Assembly: GCA_943736015.1 (NCBI GenBank)
Contig: OX031060.1
Coordinates: 27,977,231 to 28,041,230 of the forward strand
Length of the DNA: 64,000 nt
Direction: 5' to 3'
DNA from: Tridacna crocea
Taxonomy: Eukaryota > Mollusca > Bivalvia > Cardiida > Cardiidae
In this document: positions 30,958 through 42,258 of the stretch, piece by piece
Layout: every line of letters begins with the position of its first letter
How positions within the stretch are numbered: position 1 is the first letter of the stretch
The notes under the pieces: generated by a model
The model's input: the letters and a program-made list of their open reading frames with translations, nothing else
Database searches by the model: none
Told to the model about the DNA's origin: nothing
Made by a program: the position numbers and the translations under genes

Positions 30958-32572
30958 AGTGATGATGCATTCTAAACTGGAAGCCGCCATTGCAGAGGTC
31001 ACAAAGTGCACATTATAACGTCATTGTTATTTTGTATATGTTTACTGAACAATACCTACAAACTTTAAGAATGAAAGTTATGGACAAACATCGCCTAAGC
31101 CTACCACAATTGAGACACCGTGACAGGTAAACAGTGTGACAAGTCGACTATCTGTTTGACGCGGAGATGGTGTAAAAAGTTTTCAAAATAAATAGAACAG
31201 TTGAGTAAACAGAGAGAAGATAATGTTTACAAGTATCTTTGTAAAGTCAGCCAAACTACCGGCCCATCCGAGATCTCGTCGTAATCACGTTGTATCTCGT
31301 GGTAATCTCGTTGTAATCACGTTCTAATCTCGCCCCTAATCTGAGGAACGCTTCTTCTTATCTAATTCTTCTTCACCATTTGTCCATATTTAGACTATGA
31401 AAGAAGAATGTCACCGTAAATTAATCGGTGAATCAAAATCGATTGATCGATTTATAATCTGATTGATTTAACGAAAGAAAAACAGAACGAACGATGGAAA
31501 GAACAAACGAATGATCGATCGATAGATTGATTGATCCATTGTTTGATTGATGTTATACGCCGTTCTTCACGTTACTTCAGTCCTGTTACAATCAAAGCGT
31601 TGAGAACGCTGAAGTGGTATTTGTCAAGGAAACCCATTGTGCGGAATTAATAGTTTGAAAGAAAAAGAGACATATTGTTCAAATATTGGCTTAAAAGTCA
31701 ACCTAGTAAGCAAATGAATACCTTGAAGGTTGAAGGGAGAATACCAATATACCTTAAAATTATAATTTTGAAATATCTTTGGTATTTTACATTTAATTTC
31801 CAATATTACAATCAATTACTTCGATCTATAAATATTCATGAGCAATCAAATGGAGTAGCGCGCAATCAGAGGACGAACAAGCCATGGAATGAATTGGTTT
31901 TGGAACGAAAAAGCCCAGGGTCAGTTTGCAGATGTGTATCATTGCACCAATAAAAGGCTATGAGTGAGAGAAGCTATTTTCAATCAAAGATAAGTATCTC
32001 AACGATCGATGGCTTCGCCCAATGTATTTTAATATGCCATTTCAAATTACATATCTGAGTGCCACCGAGAAACTCAGTTGCCTGAGAAAAAATGATTTTT
32101 TTTTCTTCGACAAATCCCACAAAAACGGTCTGCTGCTTTATATACCAGAAGGGATCAGTAATAAGGGGCAAAATTTGCGACTCTCTCAGAGTAAACAAAA
32201 CGGTGGACCCACACGGCAGTAGAAAGTTTAGAATAGAAGATTACGCAATAGTTTACCTTGGACGAATAGAAACAGTGGCATTACAATATTTGTTGTATAT
32301 AGATATCAATTTTAATCTTGTTTCTACCCTTTATCCCATTCGGCATACCTCGGGTGATGAGAGCTATCATATCAGATGTAGGTACGGAATCGGCTGAGTT
32401 GTGACGAGTGTACAGAACGTGCATGCACACCTTAGATCGACATCGTCTGCTATCATATTTTTAAGCTGTAACGAAAGACGTTTTGGTGGAAATCTATTTA
32501 TATAACTCAGGGGAAAAAAGTGGAATTTGTGGAGTTCTGACAGGATTAGACAGGCTTTTACTCCGGACCATG
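30958..32572. other. longest repeat-poor stretch, no gene recognised
   Basis: Apart from a short tandem at 31269-31335, a GATT-rich patch around 31500-31560 and a B core remnant near 32410, this 1.6 kb has no recognised repeat. Overlapping open frames exist at 31980-32397 on both strands. None shows a domain I know. Confidence 0.4.
31269..31335. repeat. short tandem repeat
   Basis: About three diverged copies of TCTCGTNGTAATCACGTTGTA. Confidence 0.55.
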
Positions 32573-32757
32573 CAGAACCCCAAATAGAGGGAGTGATTTT
32601 GATTTCAAGATTGAAAATAGTTATAATTCTCCATTTAACCCTATGTTATGGATACTTATTAGAATCGTCTCGTAGAAACGATTCTAATGAGTACCCACAA
32701 CATAGGGTTTGGAAGAGAATATGAAGGTAAAACTGAGATAAATGAAAACTGGAGCTA
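32573..32757 (+). mobile_element. E element, right end decayed
   Basis: CAGAACCCCAAATAGAGGG at the left; the palindrome has GTCTCGTAGAAACG at its centre; the right end is reduced to AACTGGAGCT. Confidence 0.6.
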
Positions 32758-32839
32758 TAATTAAACGTGATTATACCTCTACCAGCCCCTTGTCACAAAA
32801 ACAGGCTTTTGTCACAGAATGCAGAATGGTCTAGTAAGA

Positions 32840-33030
32840 GTTGAAAAAAGTTCAAAGGGAGATAATTTCGTAAGAAATCGCAGCAGGGTCATGAAAATTG
32901 CACATGCATAACTTCATATATATACAAACCATGTGTCTAAATTCGAGTTCAGTACGTGAAAAACTGTAGGAGTATTGCTCCAGACAAATTTGTGTCTACG
33001 GATAGGCGGACGGACGGACGGCCAGACAGC
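32840..33030 (-). repeat. mollusc-type dispersed repeat with (GGAC)n
   Basis: GGAGATAATTTCGTAAGAAA, CGAGTTCAGTACGTGAAAAA, TCCAGACAAATTTGTGTC and (GGAC)n near 33007-33020 follow each other. This order is familiar to me from bivalve sequence; family name unknown. Confidence 0.45.
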
Positions 33031-33079
33031 CATGGCAATTCAAGTATATCCTCCTCCATTACATTGTGGGGTTATAAAA

Positions 33080-33423
33080 AGTAATTATCAGTCTGTTGAC
33101 TTCGTGCAATATTTTCTAATCAAAATTTATAAAAAGTGTCTGCACTGGGCATAGGGTTTAATTGACACCCTATTTGTGGAAGATGTAATACGTTTTGATA
33201 AGCTACTGTTTGTTCCTGTGATATGATAGAGAGCCGCCTTTGAAACTTTTGAAATGACAATGATAGGGGGATCATCTTCAACTTTCTTGTCTCAAGTTAC
33301 AAACATCATTATCTCTTCTGCATACATATCATCTTAGCTTGGCATTCCTACCCTGCATTTGAGTCATTCTAATGAACAAGGCACGCAGCAATAGTGAACA
33401 TATAGTGCCATGCTAGAGGGAAA
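33080..33423. other. no gene seen
   Basis: No recognised structure. Confidence 0.4.
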
Positions 33424-33507
33424 AATCGTCGATTTGCTTCCAAAACCTCGTAACTATAGCTTGTTTCGAGCTGTATTTACGAGGTTTTGGAAGCAAACCG
33501 ACGAAAT
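33424..33507. mobile_element. F hairpin element
   Basis: AATCGTCGATTTGCTTCC and complement GGAAGCAAACCGACGAAAT, with AACTATAGCTTG facing CGAGCTGTATTTACG. Three compensated or single-arm changes. Confidence 0.75.
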
Positions 33508-33615
33508 GTTGTTGAAGGTAATAGACCAGTAATGGAAAATAGCTATGTGTTTCCACTGTAATAACATGATTATACAAAATTTGCCATTATTAAAAATCAG
33601 TGTTGTTGTACTACT

Positions 33616-33844
33616 TTAACCCATTACCACACAATCCCTACTTTTGACGACCCTGAGAAAGACGCCTTCAGAAAACATTGTGGAAAAAGGAGAAAATGCT
33701 GGTAACCAGCATTTTCTCCATTTCCCACAATGTTTCTTATCCTCACAAAACAAGTTTAAAAATTTTAGTCACTTTTATTTCGTCGTCTGCAGATGCTATC
33801 GATTTTGGACAAGCCTAAAATTTTGTTGTTTGGTAATGAGTTAA
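33616..33844 (+). mobile_element. A1 TTAA element, complete
   Basis: TTAACCCATTACCACACAATC to TTGTTGTTTGGTAATGAGTTAA; the hairpin is near-perfect (CCATTTCCC is a one-arm change). Confidence 0.85.
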
Positions 33845-34056
33845 CCCTTCACTCCGTAGTTACTCATTTCTACGCATTGCTTGTAGAAGCGTTTGGAAAA
33901 CATTATGGCAAAAGGTGAAATTGCTCGTACCTTTTGCCACAATGTTTTCTATGCTATCAAAAGGTATCATATACACATAAGAAACAGCTTCATCCTTGCT
34001 GTTATTTAGGGTCAATTAGAGATACCATAGAAATGCCTTACGGGGTAAAGGGTTAA
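33841..34056 (+). mobile_element. A3 TTAA element with collapsed palindrome
   Basis: The left TTAA is shared with the A1 copy before it. The centre reads GGTGAAATTGCTCGTACCTT: the right half of the inner palindrome (GACGAGCAATTTC) is precisely missing while the outer stem is intact. Confidence 0.8.
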
Positions 34057-34188
34057 CCGAGCCACTTTTTCCTTCCCCATCTTCCCCATTCTTAGAATAA
34101 TTGGCTTAATGTTTTTTACTATTGGCTAAAAAAATTCATTTCTGTTACTTTCCATAACATACATAACATAATGTTATGTTACTTTCCA

Positions 34189-34353
34189 CAGAGCTCCAGA
34201 TAGAGGGCGTGATTTTGAATATAATCTCCACTAAAACCTATATTACGGGTTCTCATTAGAATCGAGACGAATCTAATGGGTACCTACAACATAGGGTTTG
34301 GAAGAGAAATAAATTATTTAGAATACCATCACTCCCTCTTATCTGGAGCTCTG
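34189..34353 (+). mobile_element. E element with collapsed palindrome
   Basis: CAGAGCTCCAGATAGAGGG to TATCTGGAGCTCTG. The centre has shrunk to CATTAGAATCGAGACGAATC, so the tip of the hairpin is lost but both arms remain. Confidence 0.75.
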
Positions 34354-34371
34354 CGTTACCAGAATTACGGG

Positions 34372-34600
34372 TTATCCCTTTCCCAAGCAATCCCTGGTTT
34401 TTACGGGTCTGGAATAGTAGCCTTTTGAAAACATTGTGGGAAAAGGAGAAAATGCTGGTAACCAGCATTTTCTCCTTTTCCCACAATGTTTTCTACCTTA
34501 TGATAGACAGAAATCATCTTTTCAGCAAGAGTTGAATTGTCGTCTGCAAATGCTATCAATTTGGTCTAGTCCAAAAGTTTGTCGTTTGGGAAAGGGTTAA
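34372..34600 (+). mobile_element. A5 TTAA element, complete
   Basis: Starts TTATCCCTTTCCCAAGC and ends GTCGTTTGGGAAAGGGTTAA. Nearly identical by eye to 42734-42961, suggesting recent activity of A5. Confidence 0.85.
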
Positions 34601-34640
34601 ACCATTTCCTTTAGCCAATCAGAGCTTGCGTTCGTCGATG
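34601..34640. repeat. family H fragment
   Basis: AACCATTTCCTTTAGCCAATC AGAGC is half of the H centre, directly against the A5 TTAA. Confidence 0.45.
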
Positions 34641-35073
34641 GTCTGCGGACAGCGTAGATCAAGCTCATCTAGTATCTATACCATGAAACACAGACATTAT
34701 TGATATTCAAGATATGTCGATAGTTAAAGTCGCAACATGTGCCTCAATTCGTGTAAAGTTGCGATTTGTTCCTGGAATTCTCGTTAGTTCTTCTCTAATT
34801 ATACGCTTTTCATAAATGAGATGGTGCTGATGCACGAAAATTGCCGAAATGATCCGCATCATTAACTCTATTTTTGATGTTAACGATGTTTACCCGATGG
34901 GGAAAAAAAAAACCACTTTAAGTATATGAAAACGCTTTCGCCCTTCAATGTATGGTTTGTCTGTATAGTGTTTTAGGCCGTTTTCAGCACTATTTCAGTT
35001 AAGCCACAACGGCCGGTGCACTTAATCATGTTCTACTAGATTTTTGTTTGCGTATACTTCGCACAATATTCTT
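34641..35073. other. no gene seen
   Basis: A B core remnant (CGGACAGCGTAGATCAAG) at 34647-34665 only. Confidence 0.4.
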
Positions 35074-35301
35074 TTAACTCATTACCAAACGACAATGTTT
35101 TAGGCTTGTCCAAGTCGAAAGCATTTGCAGACGACAAAATAAAAGTGACCGAAAATTTGAAATTTGTTTGCGATGGGAAGAAAACATTGTGGGAAAAGGA
35201 GAAAATGCTGGTTACCAGCATTTTCTCCTTTTCCCACAGTGTGTTCTGAAGGCTTCTTTCTCAGTGTCGTCAAAAGTAGCGATTGTTTGGTAATGGATTA
35301 A
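35074..35301 (-). mobile_element. A1 TTAA element, complete
   Basis: TTAACTCATTACCAAACGAC at the left and AGCGATTGTTTGGTAATGGATTAA at the right, with CATTTGCAGACGACAAAAT showing the orientation. Confidence 0.85.
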
Positions 35302-35850
35302 GGGCACTGGCTATTTTGTTTTCACACCAACAATGTTCAGAGATGAGAAAAGAATGAGAACTGTCGCAATGATTGCTGTCTGTTCCCAGCAAGAAATTGG
35401 CCCGATCTGTGAATCGAATCAAAAATCTCTTGGTTTTAAAGCTCTGAAGGGGCGCGGCGTGCTTCTAACCAATCATTATTATTGACTGTTTTTTTCTGTT
35501 CGAAATAATTGATTATGAAGAAAATAAAAAACTCGAGTTTTTCGTAATTTTATTCAACCATCTAATTTTTTTTTCACGTTTAATTGCGTAATGTTGGAAA
35601 TTACAGGTATTTTTGTGATGTTAAGAGCAAATTAAGTAAACGGTACCATTTGCATTCCATTCTTGGAAATGAAGGTATTTAGCTTGCATTTTTGTGGAGC
35701 AATTTCCGCTTTTATCTATAACAAATGACGGGTCATACAGTAAATTGATTGGCAAATACGACGGAAAAACTGCCTCATTCGATGTTAACCAACGAGTTTT
35801 AAATGTAAAATTTCCTGACGTCTAGCACTTTTCGAAGGGCTTGCGCGTAG
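35302..35850. other. no gene seen
   Basis: AT-rich spacer. Confidence 0.4.
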
Positions 35851-35964
35851 TTAACCCTTTACCCGTTTGATTAAAAAATGTAATATTAATAAAAATAGAT
35901 TAAGCTAATAGTAACGACACAAAATTTGCACTTTCAAAGTGTCTTATCGCCGGAAAAGTTTAAC

Positions 35965-36045
35965 CTTATCGGAGAGTGTGGATTCAAGATCAGACTGCAC
36001 GTTCTGTGCAGTCTGGTCTTAATCTACGCTGTCTGTATAAGCATA
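35965..36045 (+). repeat. family B core
   Basis: GAGAGTGTGGATTCAAG and its complement with several changes. A TTAACCCTTTACC near 35851 may be the far left end of the same copy. Confidence 0.5.
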
Positions 36046-36338
36046 TTAATTCATGTTTAACAGATAAAAGAATAAAATACCCTGTTTTAAGAGGTGCCAT
36101 ACAATACATCGATTCTTATTCTGCTGATTGCATCGGAGTAGAACTATTGAGAGTTAATTTATCTATCTGTTTAACGAATTAACTGGCGCCGGGAAAACTT
36201 GCTGCTTCGTGTGTTACTAATGATATTTAACAGCTTTTTGTGTCTATCTTCCGCTAAGAACGACTCTGATGGCGCCATGGGTAATTTCAGATGGTTTTTC
36301 GAACAGTGTAGACCTATGATCAGAGTGCAGAGTATTAA

Positions 36339-36448
36339 TTGTACGGTCAGGTGGCAGGGGACTTGGAACCTTGTTCACGGCTGTGGTTAATCATGTTGCC
36401 CTGAGCTTCGGCTCTGGGCGACATGATTTCCACAGCCGTGAACAACTA
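36339..36448. mobile_element. J element with hairpin
   Basis: GTACGGTCAGGTGGCAGGGG, ACTTGGAACCTTG, then a stem TTCACGGCTGTGG facing CCACAGCCGTGAA around TGAGCTTCGGCTC. The same words occur at 63385-63420, 63494-63530 and 63815-64000. Confidence 0.6.
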
Positions 36449-36539
36449 TTTACGAGGTATTGACAATAATTTAGTTGCGGCGAGAAAGTCACTGCAGGAT
36501 TTGTTCCAAGACTTGGTGACGTCAGAATATGATTTCGAA

Positions 36540-36610
36540 AATGCGAGAAAAGGAGAAAATGATAACAAAAGACGTTTTCTCCTTCTCTCAATGCATTTTC
36601 TGGCCTTGGA
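36540..36610. repeat. A-like hairpin of unknown subtype
   Basis: GAAAATGCGAGAAAAGGAG faces CTCCTTCTCTCAATGCATTTTC, followed by a GACGACAAATC word. It resembles A but does not fit A1-A5. Confidence 0.5.
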
Positions 36611-36805
36611 CGACAAATCTTCTCAGTTTAGCAACAATATTTGTATAGTACCCAAGTCTTTTCAATCTGACAATAGTCATCTTGTGCGAACAAGATAAAT
36701 TCTGTGGTGGCTACGAGATGTTAAGTCGTGGTCACGAGTTTAAAAAAGAAATCTCTCGTCCCTTTCGTACTACCGTAATAAAAAATACTGTATCATATTT
36801 GACAT

Positions 36806-37034
36806 TTAACCCTTTACTCCATAGATACTCATTTTTACACATTGCTTGTAGAAGCCTTTGGAAAACGTTGTGGCAAAAGGTGAAATTGCTCGTGACGAGC
36901 AATTTCACCTTTTGTCACAATGTTTTCTATGCTATCAAAAGGTGTGATTTACACATAAGAAACAGCTTCACCCTTGCCATTATTTAGGGTCAACCACAGA
37001 TGCCACAGGAATGCCTTATGGAGTAAAGGGTTAA
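36806..37034 (+). mobile_element. A3 TTAA element, complete
   Basis: TTAACCCTTTACTCCATAG to GGAGTAAAGGGTTAA, with a perfect GGTGAAATTGCTCGTGACG hairpin. Confidence 0.85.
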
Positions 37035-37187
37035 GATATGGAGATAGATAGATCTGTTTAGCAGCATGATCTAAACGCAGACATATCCACCCTTGAGCAC
37101 CAAGTAAATCTATTATACATTATCAGTTCAGAAATAAGATCGATATGAAAGCATTTTTAAGGCTGCTCTTTTCCAGATCGTATCAGC

Positions 37188-37297
37188 TTAGTGGACAGTG
37201 TAGAACAAAGATCAGACTGCACGTTCTGTGCAGTCTGATCTTTGATCTACACTGACTACAAAGGCAACTTAAGGTAGTTAATGCTCTTTAAGGGTTA
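37188..37297 (+). mobile_element. B element, right part
   Basis: Perfect palindrome (AGTGTAGAACAAAGATC and complement), then GGTAGTTAATGC and AAGGGTTA. The left arm is lost. Confidence 0.6.
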
Positions 37298-37564
37298 GCG
37301 ACCCATTTATCATAGGTATAGGACGCTGTTTTTATGATTTCGTTCATACGATTTCACAAAAAATGAACTCTCGTAATTCACCGGGAAAGTTACACTACAG
37401 CGATATGACGATACGCGCAACATAACTTATGTTTTCCTTGATATATGAAACAAATCAAGTGATAGGTTGTTCAGGTTCATATGTATGCATCTATCTTATG
37501 AAAATTAGCATTTCTACTGGTATGGAAAAAAAAGAGCTCCTTAGCCTTAATTTAAAACGTCTTT

Positions 37565-37632
37565 GCAGACTTTGTTGATTAAGATTAGACTGCACAGAAT
37601 GTGCATTCTGATCTTGCATCCACACTGTGCGA
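37565..37632 (-). repeat. family B core
   Basis: GATTAAGATTAGACTGCAC and TGATCTTGCATCCACACTG. Confidence 0.5.
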
Positions 37633-37842
37633 ACTGACAGATATTTCCAACTTAAATAACACTAAAAAGGCAAGGTTTCATGATTTGACAAATGACCAGA
37701 AATTTTCATCCTAATGTATAGTGCAGTTCATTGGTTTATCTATCACCTTTAATGAGATTTATGGCATTTACTCCCGTTTTGCCGGAGTGACACTCATTTA
37801 CGAATCAGGAGTGGAACTGCTCAGCTCCAACACAGAGAAATA

Positions 37843-37985
37843 TATGCAGCATGCTCCGGAAAATAGTGGGCTTAATGCATCTGCGAAAAGTATCGACTCA
37901 GGTCAGCCTGCGCAGTCCGCGCAGGCTGACCTGAGCCAAAACTTTTCGCTATTGGTTTATTTTCTGTATGTTCAAGCCCTGTGCC
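37843..37985 (-). mobile_element. D element, partial, with perfect module
   Basis: CAGCATGCTCCGGAAAATAG is the diverged end. The palindrome at 37901-37931 is a perfect 31 bp module with D arms GCGAAAAGTATCGACTC and GAGCCAAAACTTTTCGC. The far D end is not recognisable. Confidence 0.65.
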
Positions 37986-38582
37986 ATAGGAGAAAGCATT
38001 TGGAAATATTGTAGCACAATTTCTTACAAAAGGGTGCTCTACATTTGGGATCATATTTTTGCATCATGTTGTCTCTAAAAGCAGTAACTGTCTTAAGTAT
38101 GGCTTGTACAATGAAAAGGCATGTACGAAAAATAAGCTACCTGGTACAGGATTGAAAAGAGATCATGAAATCGAAAAAATGGCAAAAAATGAGACCATCG
38201 CGCACATAATATGCTATAGATTTTTCTTATTCAAAATTGTTCGACAGCGCGGAGGGATATCGCTATTTCGGTGGTGGTGACTGGTACTTCCTGCACAGCC
38301 GGATTACTTTTTCTATAGGTTGCGTAATTAACTCTTGTGTGGTTCTTACGAGCACCGCTATTCTTGGTAAAGCACCGTAAAATCCGCCATACCGTGTCCA
38401 TGAATGAATTGACACCAATGTTGTAAATTGAAATTGTGGGGCTCGGATTCAAACGCATTAAAGGTTGAAATAGGTTCACTAGAGACACTGCAAGATGACA
38501 TTTGCAAACAAATTATCATGATGTAGGTTTTTTTTTTGCGGTTTCTTTTATGTAGAACATTTCCCTACATGATTTGTCCACA
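37986..38582. other. no gene seen
   Basis: Open frames on both strands without domain or splice evidence. Confidence 0.4.
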
Positions 38583-38655
38583 ATGAAAGTGTTTGCGAAC
38601 GACAAGTCGAGCATACTGGTGAAAAGCGTTTTCTCCTTTTTGCACGATATGATTT
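38583..38655 (-). repeat. A-group fragment
   Basis: GTTTGCGAACGACAAGTC and ACTGGTGAAAAGCGTTTTCTCC. Confidence 0.4.
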
Positions 38656-38887
38656 AATAATCATAACAAGGGGACCATGATAGCCTTCATCACTCTACTC
38701 TCTTTAAAATATATGTAGCGTGTAATTACATCGGTGAGACACTAACCTGTAAGAATTCTGTATTAAAAAAAAAAATAGAAGACAGCATAGACTTTACAAA
38801 AGTTCATATCTTTTTCACTTATAAGAGATGATGTCGGGTAATGCATGGAGTTCTAATAAAGTACCATTCATTTGTACCAACTAGTCA

Positions 38888-38932
38888 GTTTCAAGCTGTA
38901 GTTACGAGGTTTTTGAAGTAAACCGACAAACT
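38888..38932. mobile_element. F element, one arm
   Basis: CAAGCTGTAGTTACGAGG and AAGTAAACCGAC form the right arm only; the left arm is gone, so the break is at the hairpin tip. Confidence 0.65.
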
Positions 38933-39529
38933 ATCAATGAAGAGTTTTTTGAAAGAGAGGATTTTTAAAATTTTAGTATCCAAAATTTAAACCACTTTAC
39001 GTATGGCATGAACGGTAAAGTTTTGGCACAAAAATCAGACTGATAAAAACCTTATGGACAACGCTGAAATAAAATTTTGACGTCTGGTAGAGTTAAACCC
39101 GCCACAGAGTTGTATTGAATTTCCGTTTTTTGACATAGGATGTCTGTATTATTTTTCAAAAAGCATATGATAGAAAAGGTATACTCACTGTTGGTGGGCG
39201 AGCGTCCAGTCAACATTTTGACACCCCAAAGTCAATTTTTCAAAAGAAGTAGTAAAAATAAATTTATCCTTTTCCAAGTCTTCTTGATACAAACGTGTCC
39301 CCCATCTCCCCGCCCTTTCATTTTCTTTATATGATTATATCTATATTTTATTTTGTTTTATTTTTCAGAAAATCGCTTTGAACAATTTAAGAACGCTAAG
39401 TGATAAGTAATTGGCAAAACCTTTAGAATGTTGATTTAACAAAATGTACCATTCTAAAAAAAAAAAGAGCCTCACTAACGTCGTTCTAAAATTGATTTTA
39501 CTAGAGTTTAGTTTGCAGATCTGGATAGT
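38933..39529. other. no gene seen
   Basis: AT-rich spacer with a 64-codon plus-strand frame at 39140 that I cannot assign. Confidence 0.35.
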
Positions 39530-39595
39530 GTATATAATAGATCAGGTTGCACTTGAGGTTCAGTCTGATCTTGATCTACATTGTCCAGAATTTCC
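39530..39595 (+). repeat. family B core
   Basis: ATAGATCAGGTTGCACTTG and CTTGATCTACATTGTCC, 40 bp before a fuller B copy. Confidence 0.5.
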
Positions 39596-39630
39596 TCACA
39601 AGGTTTGCTTAGTGCTTGAAGGTTTTACCG

Positions 39631-39818
39631 TTAATCAAAACTTTCAAATCATAAGTAAAAACCAAAATTTGCTTTTTCTAAGCTAGTTTTTGGACAGGGA
39701 CATCTCCTTATCGTACAGTGTAGATCCAAGATCAGGTTGCACGTTCTATGAAGTCTGATCTTGATCTACACTGTCCTCAAAAGGGTCCTTGGGTTTCACT
39801 TAGCTGCCTAAGGGTTAA
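39631..39818 (+). mobile_element. B element
   Basis: TTAATCAAAACTTTC at the left, palindrome CAGTGTAGATCCAAGATC with single-arm changes, and CTGCCTAAGGGTTAA at the right. Confidence 0.7.
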
Positions 39819-40039
39819 ATTTGTTACCCCATTTCAGTGAAAGATCAAAGTACAAACGGGTCCCCGTGTTTTGTAGACGGCGAAGATTTATTGAAGATTA
39901 CCCAATAATCTGTGATATCAAATTCATATTTATGTTAAAGGTTGTTTGTCAGGTTGATATTACGAACTAAATTGAGTACGATAAGTATCGTCTCCGTTTT
40001 CTTACTTACCTTTTTTATTATCTACATGTACACATAACA

Positions 40040-40315
40040 GCTTGCAACTTGCTAAAAAGAGCATTGGTATAAAGTGGTGCCATCTGCGTAAATTGTTGTC
40101 TCGGATCAGTCTGCGCAGACTGCGCAGACTGATCCGAGACAGCACTTTACGACTACAGTAGATTTCGTCTTTCAGTAGACTTGTGGAAAAACTGAAAATT
40201 ACATAAAAAAAAACAGAAAGTGTCGTTTCGCATTAGCCCGCGCGGACTCCGCAACTGATCCGAGACAACGCTTTACGCAAATGTCTAAATGCTTCTTTTC
40301 GCATGTTGCAGGTCA
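40040..40315. mobile_element. C element, complete
   Basis: GCTTGCAACTTGCTAAAAAG and TTCGCATGTTGCAGGTC. The left palindrome centre has changed to CTGCGCAGACTGCGCAG and is still perfect. The right one has lost a few bases. Confidence 0.75.
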
Positions 40316-40429
40316 AGTTAAAACGGTTCTATTGATGCATTGCGTCACACAGATCCTACTTTTTCGTCATCCATCATGATCTTGGTATTTCAGTCGTTCA
40401 CGGACATAACTTAAAACTAGGGGGCCGCT

Positions 40430-40850
40430 GGCTTAAGTCTCCAACTTGGCTTATTTCTTTCCGAAAATCTATGACGATCATAGCGATATGATTCTTTCCC
40501 CTCTCATCACTGATTTTTGTTTTGACGAATGTTTATTTGGGAAAGCAGCTTGTGCTGGGCTTTAGACAAATTGTGCGACTGGTAAGTTGATTCACCAGGA
40601 GAGCTTGGATCGTTGCTACCGCCACATACTAGTCAGAGCTCCATACAGAGGGGGTGATTTTGATTCCAAACTTGAAAATATTAATTATTCTCAACTAAAC
40701 CCTATGTTGTGGGAACTCATTAGAATCGTCTCATTGAGACGATTCTAATGAGTACCCACAACATAGGGTTTGGAAGAGAAATAATGGATTCAGAATACCG
40801 AAACCCCCTCTTATTTAGAGCTCTGTACTAGTAACTGAAATAACTTTGAA
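40430..40850 (+). mobile_element. K SINE body interrupted by E
   Basis: TATTTGGGAAAGCAGC, GCTTGGATCGTTGCTACC and, after the insertion, AACTGAAATAACTTTG line up with the K bodies at 26700 and 44676. This proves the E element landed inside it. Confidence 0.65.
40634..40824 (+). mobile_element. E element, complete, with 7 bp target duplication
   Basis: CAGAGCTCCATACAGAGG to TTTAGAGCTCTG, bounded by TACTAGT at 40627-40633 and TACTAGT at 40825-40831. This is the clearest target duplication of this family in the window. Confidence 0.9.
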
Positions 40851-40903
40851 AAAAGCACTTAGCATAATAAAATCTATGAAAAATATACTAGTACCCTATC
40901 GCG

Positions 40904-41300
40904 CATCTTCGCAAGCCAAGCCTGACGATTCACTACGTTACTCTAACCTTGGCGGATCGAGCTTGATTTTTACATTCACCCGATACGCTTTTTCATGAGG
41001 CCAACTCTAACTGCAACGATTGAAATCGCTCGTAGCATTTCATCTTTGATAAAAATAGAATAAGGTCTCTACCTTTCGAATAGAAGGTAAACATGGAAGC
41101 CCACGTGGATGTCTGCTTATCGCTACATGTGTATTCGTAAGCGGTTTGTAAAACGATATTTCATTGGCTTTTAGAAATATGATGTAAAGGGCGGTAATAA
41201 CCAGCATCAAATAGAGGGCGCATCGCAGGAATCTCGAAATCGGGCTCAATCAGCCAAGGTAAGATCCACGTAGTGATCGTAACCTTGGCTCGCGAAGATG
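40904..41300 (-). mobile_element. G element, complete
   Basis: CATCTTCGCAAGCCAAG to CTTGGCTCGCGAAGATG. Inner landmarks are CGATACGCTTTTTCATGAGG and AAGCCCACGTGGATGTC. The flanking 8-mers differ, so the duplication is lost or the ends are shifted. Confidence 0.75.
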
Positions 41301-41917
41301 AGGTAGAAATTGCCCATGACAAACGATTGATATCGCTGCGGGATGATCTTATTTGTAATTGTGTCTTAAACTTCACTCAGTTTTTTCTTTATTGTAAGGA
41401 AAATCGACGGTGTCGATCTAAGACCACACAGCACCATCTTTGTAGTCTGATCTTTTTCCAAACACACCTGACTGCGAACTTAAAATAGTTTGAATTCCTC
41501 TCACAATTGATTTCATCATTCATACAAGAAATGAGATGCAGTTGAATAAGATAAAAATAAAAAATGCGGCTATCCACCAATTTTGAATTACGAAAGACTT
41601 TCATCAAAAGGTATCCGAATTCCAAATTTTCGTAATGCACTTTATAACCCATTAAAATTCAACTTCACTTACAATAACATAACAAAAAAGAACAAAAGCC
41701 TGTTTTCTCGCCCTCCCAAATTCTTACGCATGTGGGCCTAATCACTGTAATCAAAGCGCTTCATTGTATTACTACGCCAAGACAAATATTTACTTATGCA
41801 CATCTCAATAAAGTTAGTGTTTAGATTCAAACGATAGAAAAAGAAAAGTAGATCTGTTTCAGAGATAATTTCCGTCGGAAGCTTCAGTTTGCCCTTATCT
41901 TGCTGCATAAATAAAAT
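41301..41917. other. no gene seen
   Basis: A weak B core at 41400-41470 (GGTGTCGATCTAAGACC, GTAGTCTGATC); otherwise unstructured. Confidence 0.4.
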
Positions 41918-42104
41918 TAAACTTTTCAGTCGATTGTAAGGAATCTACTATTGTTCGAATTTATTTCTTGGACAAGAAAAAAAAAAACAACTTCTTATCG
42001 GAAAGTGTAGATCCAAGATCAGACTGCACGTTCTGTGCAGTCTGATCTTGATCTACACCTTCCGCAAAAGGTCAGTGAGTCGCGCCTGGCAGCTAAAGGG
42101 TTAA
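41918..42104 (+). mobile_element. B element
   Basis: Palindrome 42003-42062 is near-perfect, followed by GGTCAGTGAGTCGCG and AAAGGGTTAA. The left limit is approximate. Confidence 0.65.
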
Positions 42105-42258
42105 AAAGATTCGTCTTTTATAAATTCTTCTCCCCTAGATATTTTGCAAATCTTGATAAATTAGATCCGGTCGGAAAAGTCGTTTATTATTTTCTGCAAG
42201 CGGTCTTTATCAGTCCGCACGGTGCGTTTTGCTGCATATTGTTTGAAATTTATAACTC

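Noticed and set aside
32022..32397. Overlapping frames with YIPEGISNKGQ-like text
   Set aside because: The reading is protein-like in places, but three frames on two strands are open and I recognise no domain or splice site.
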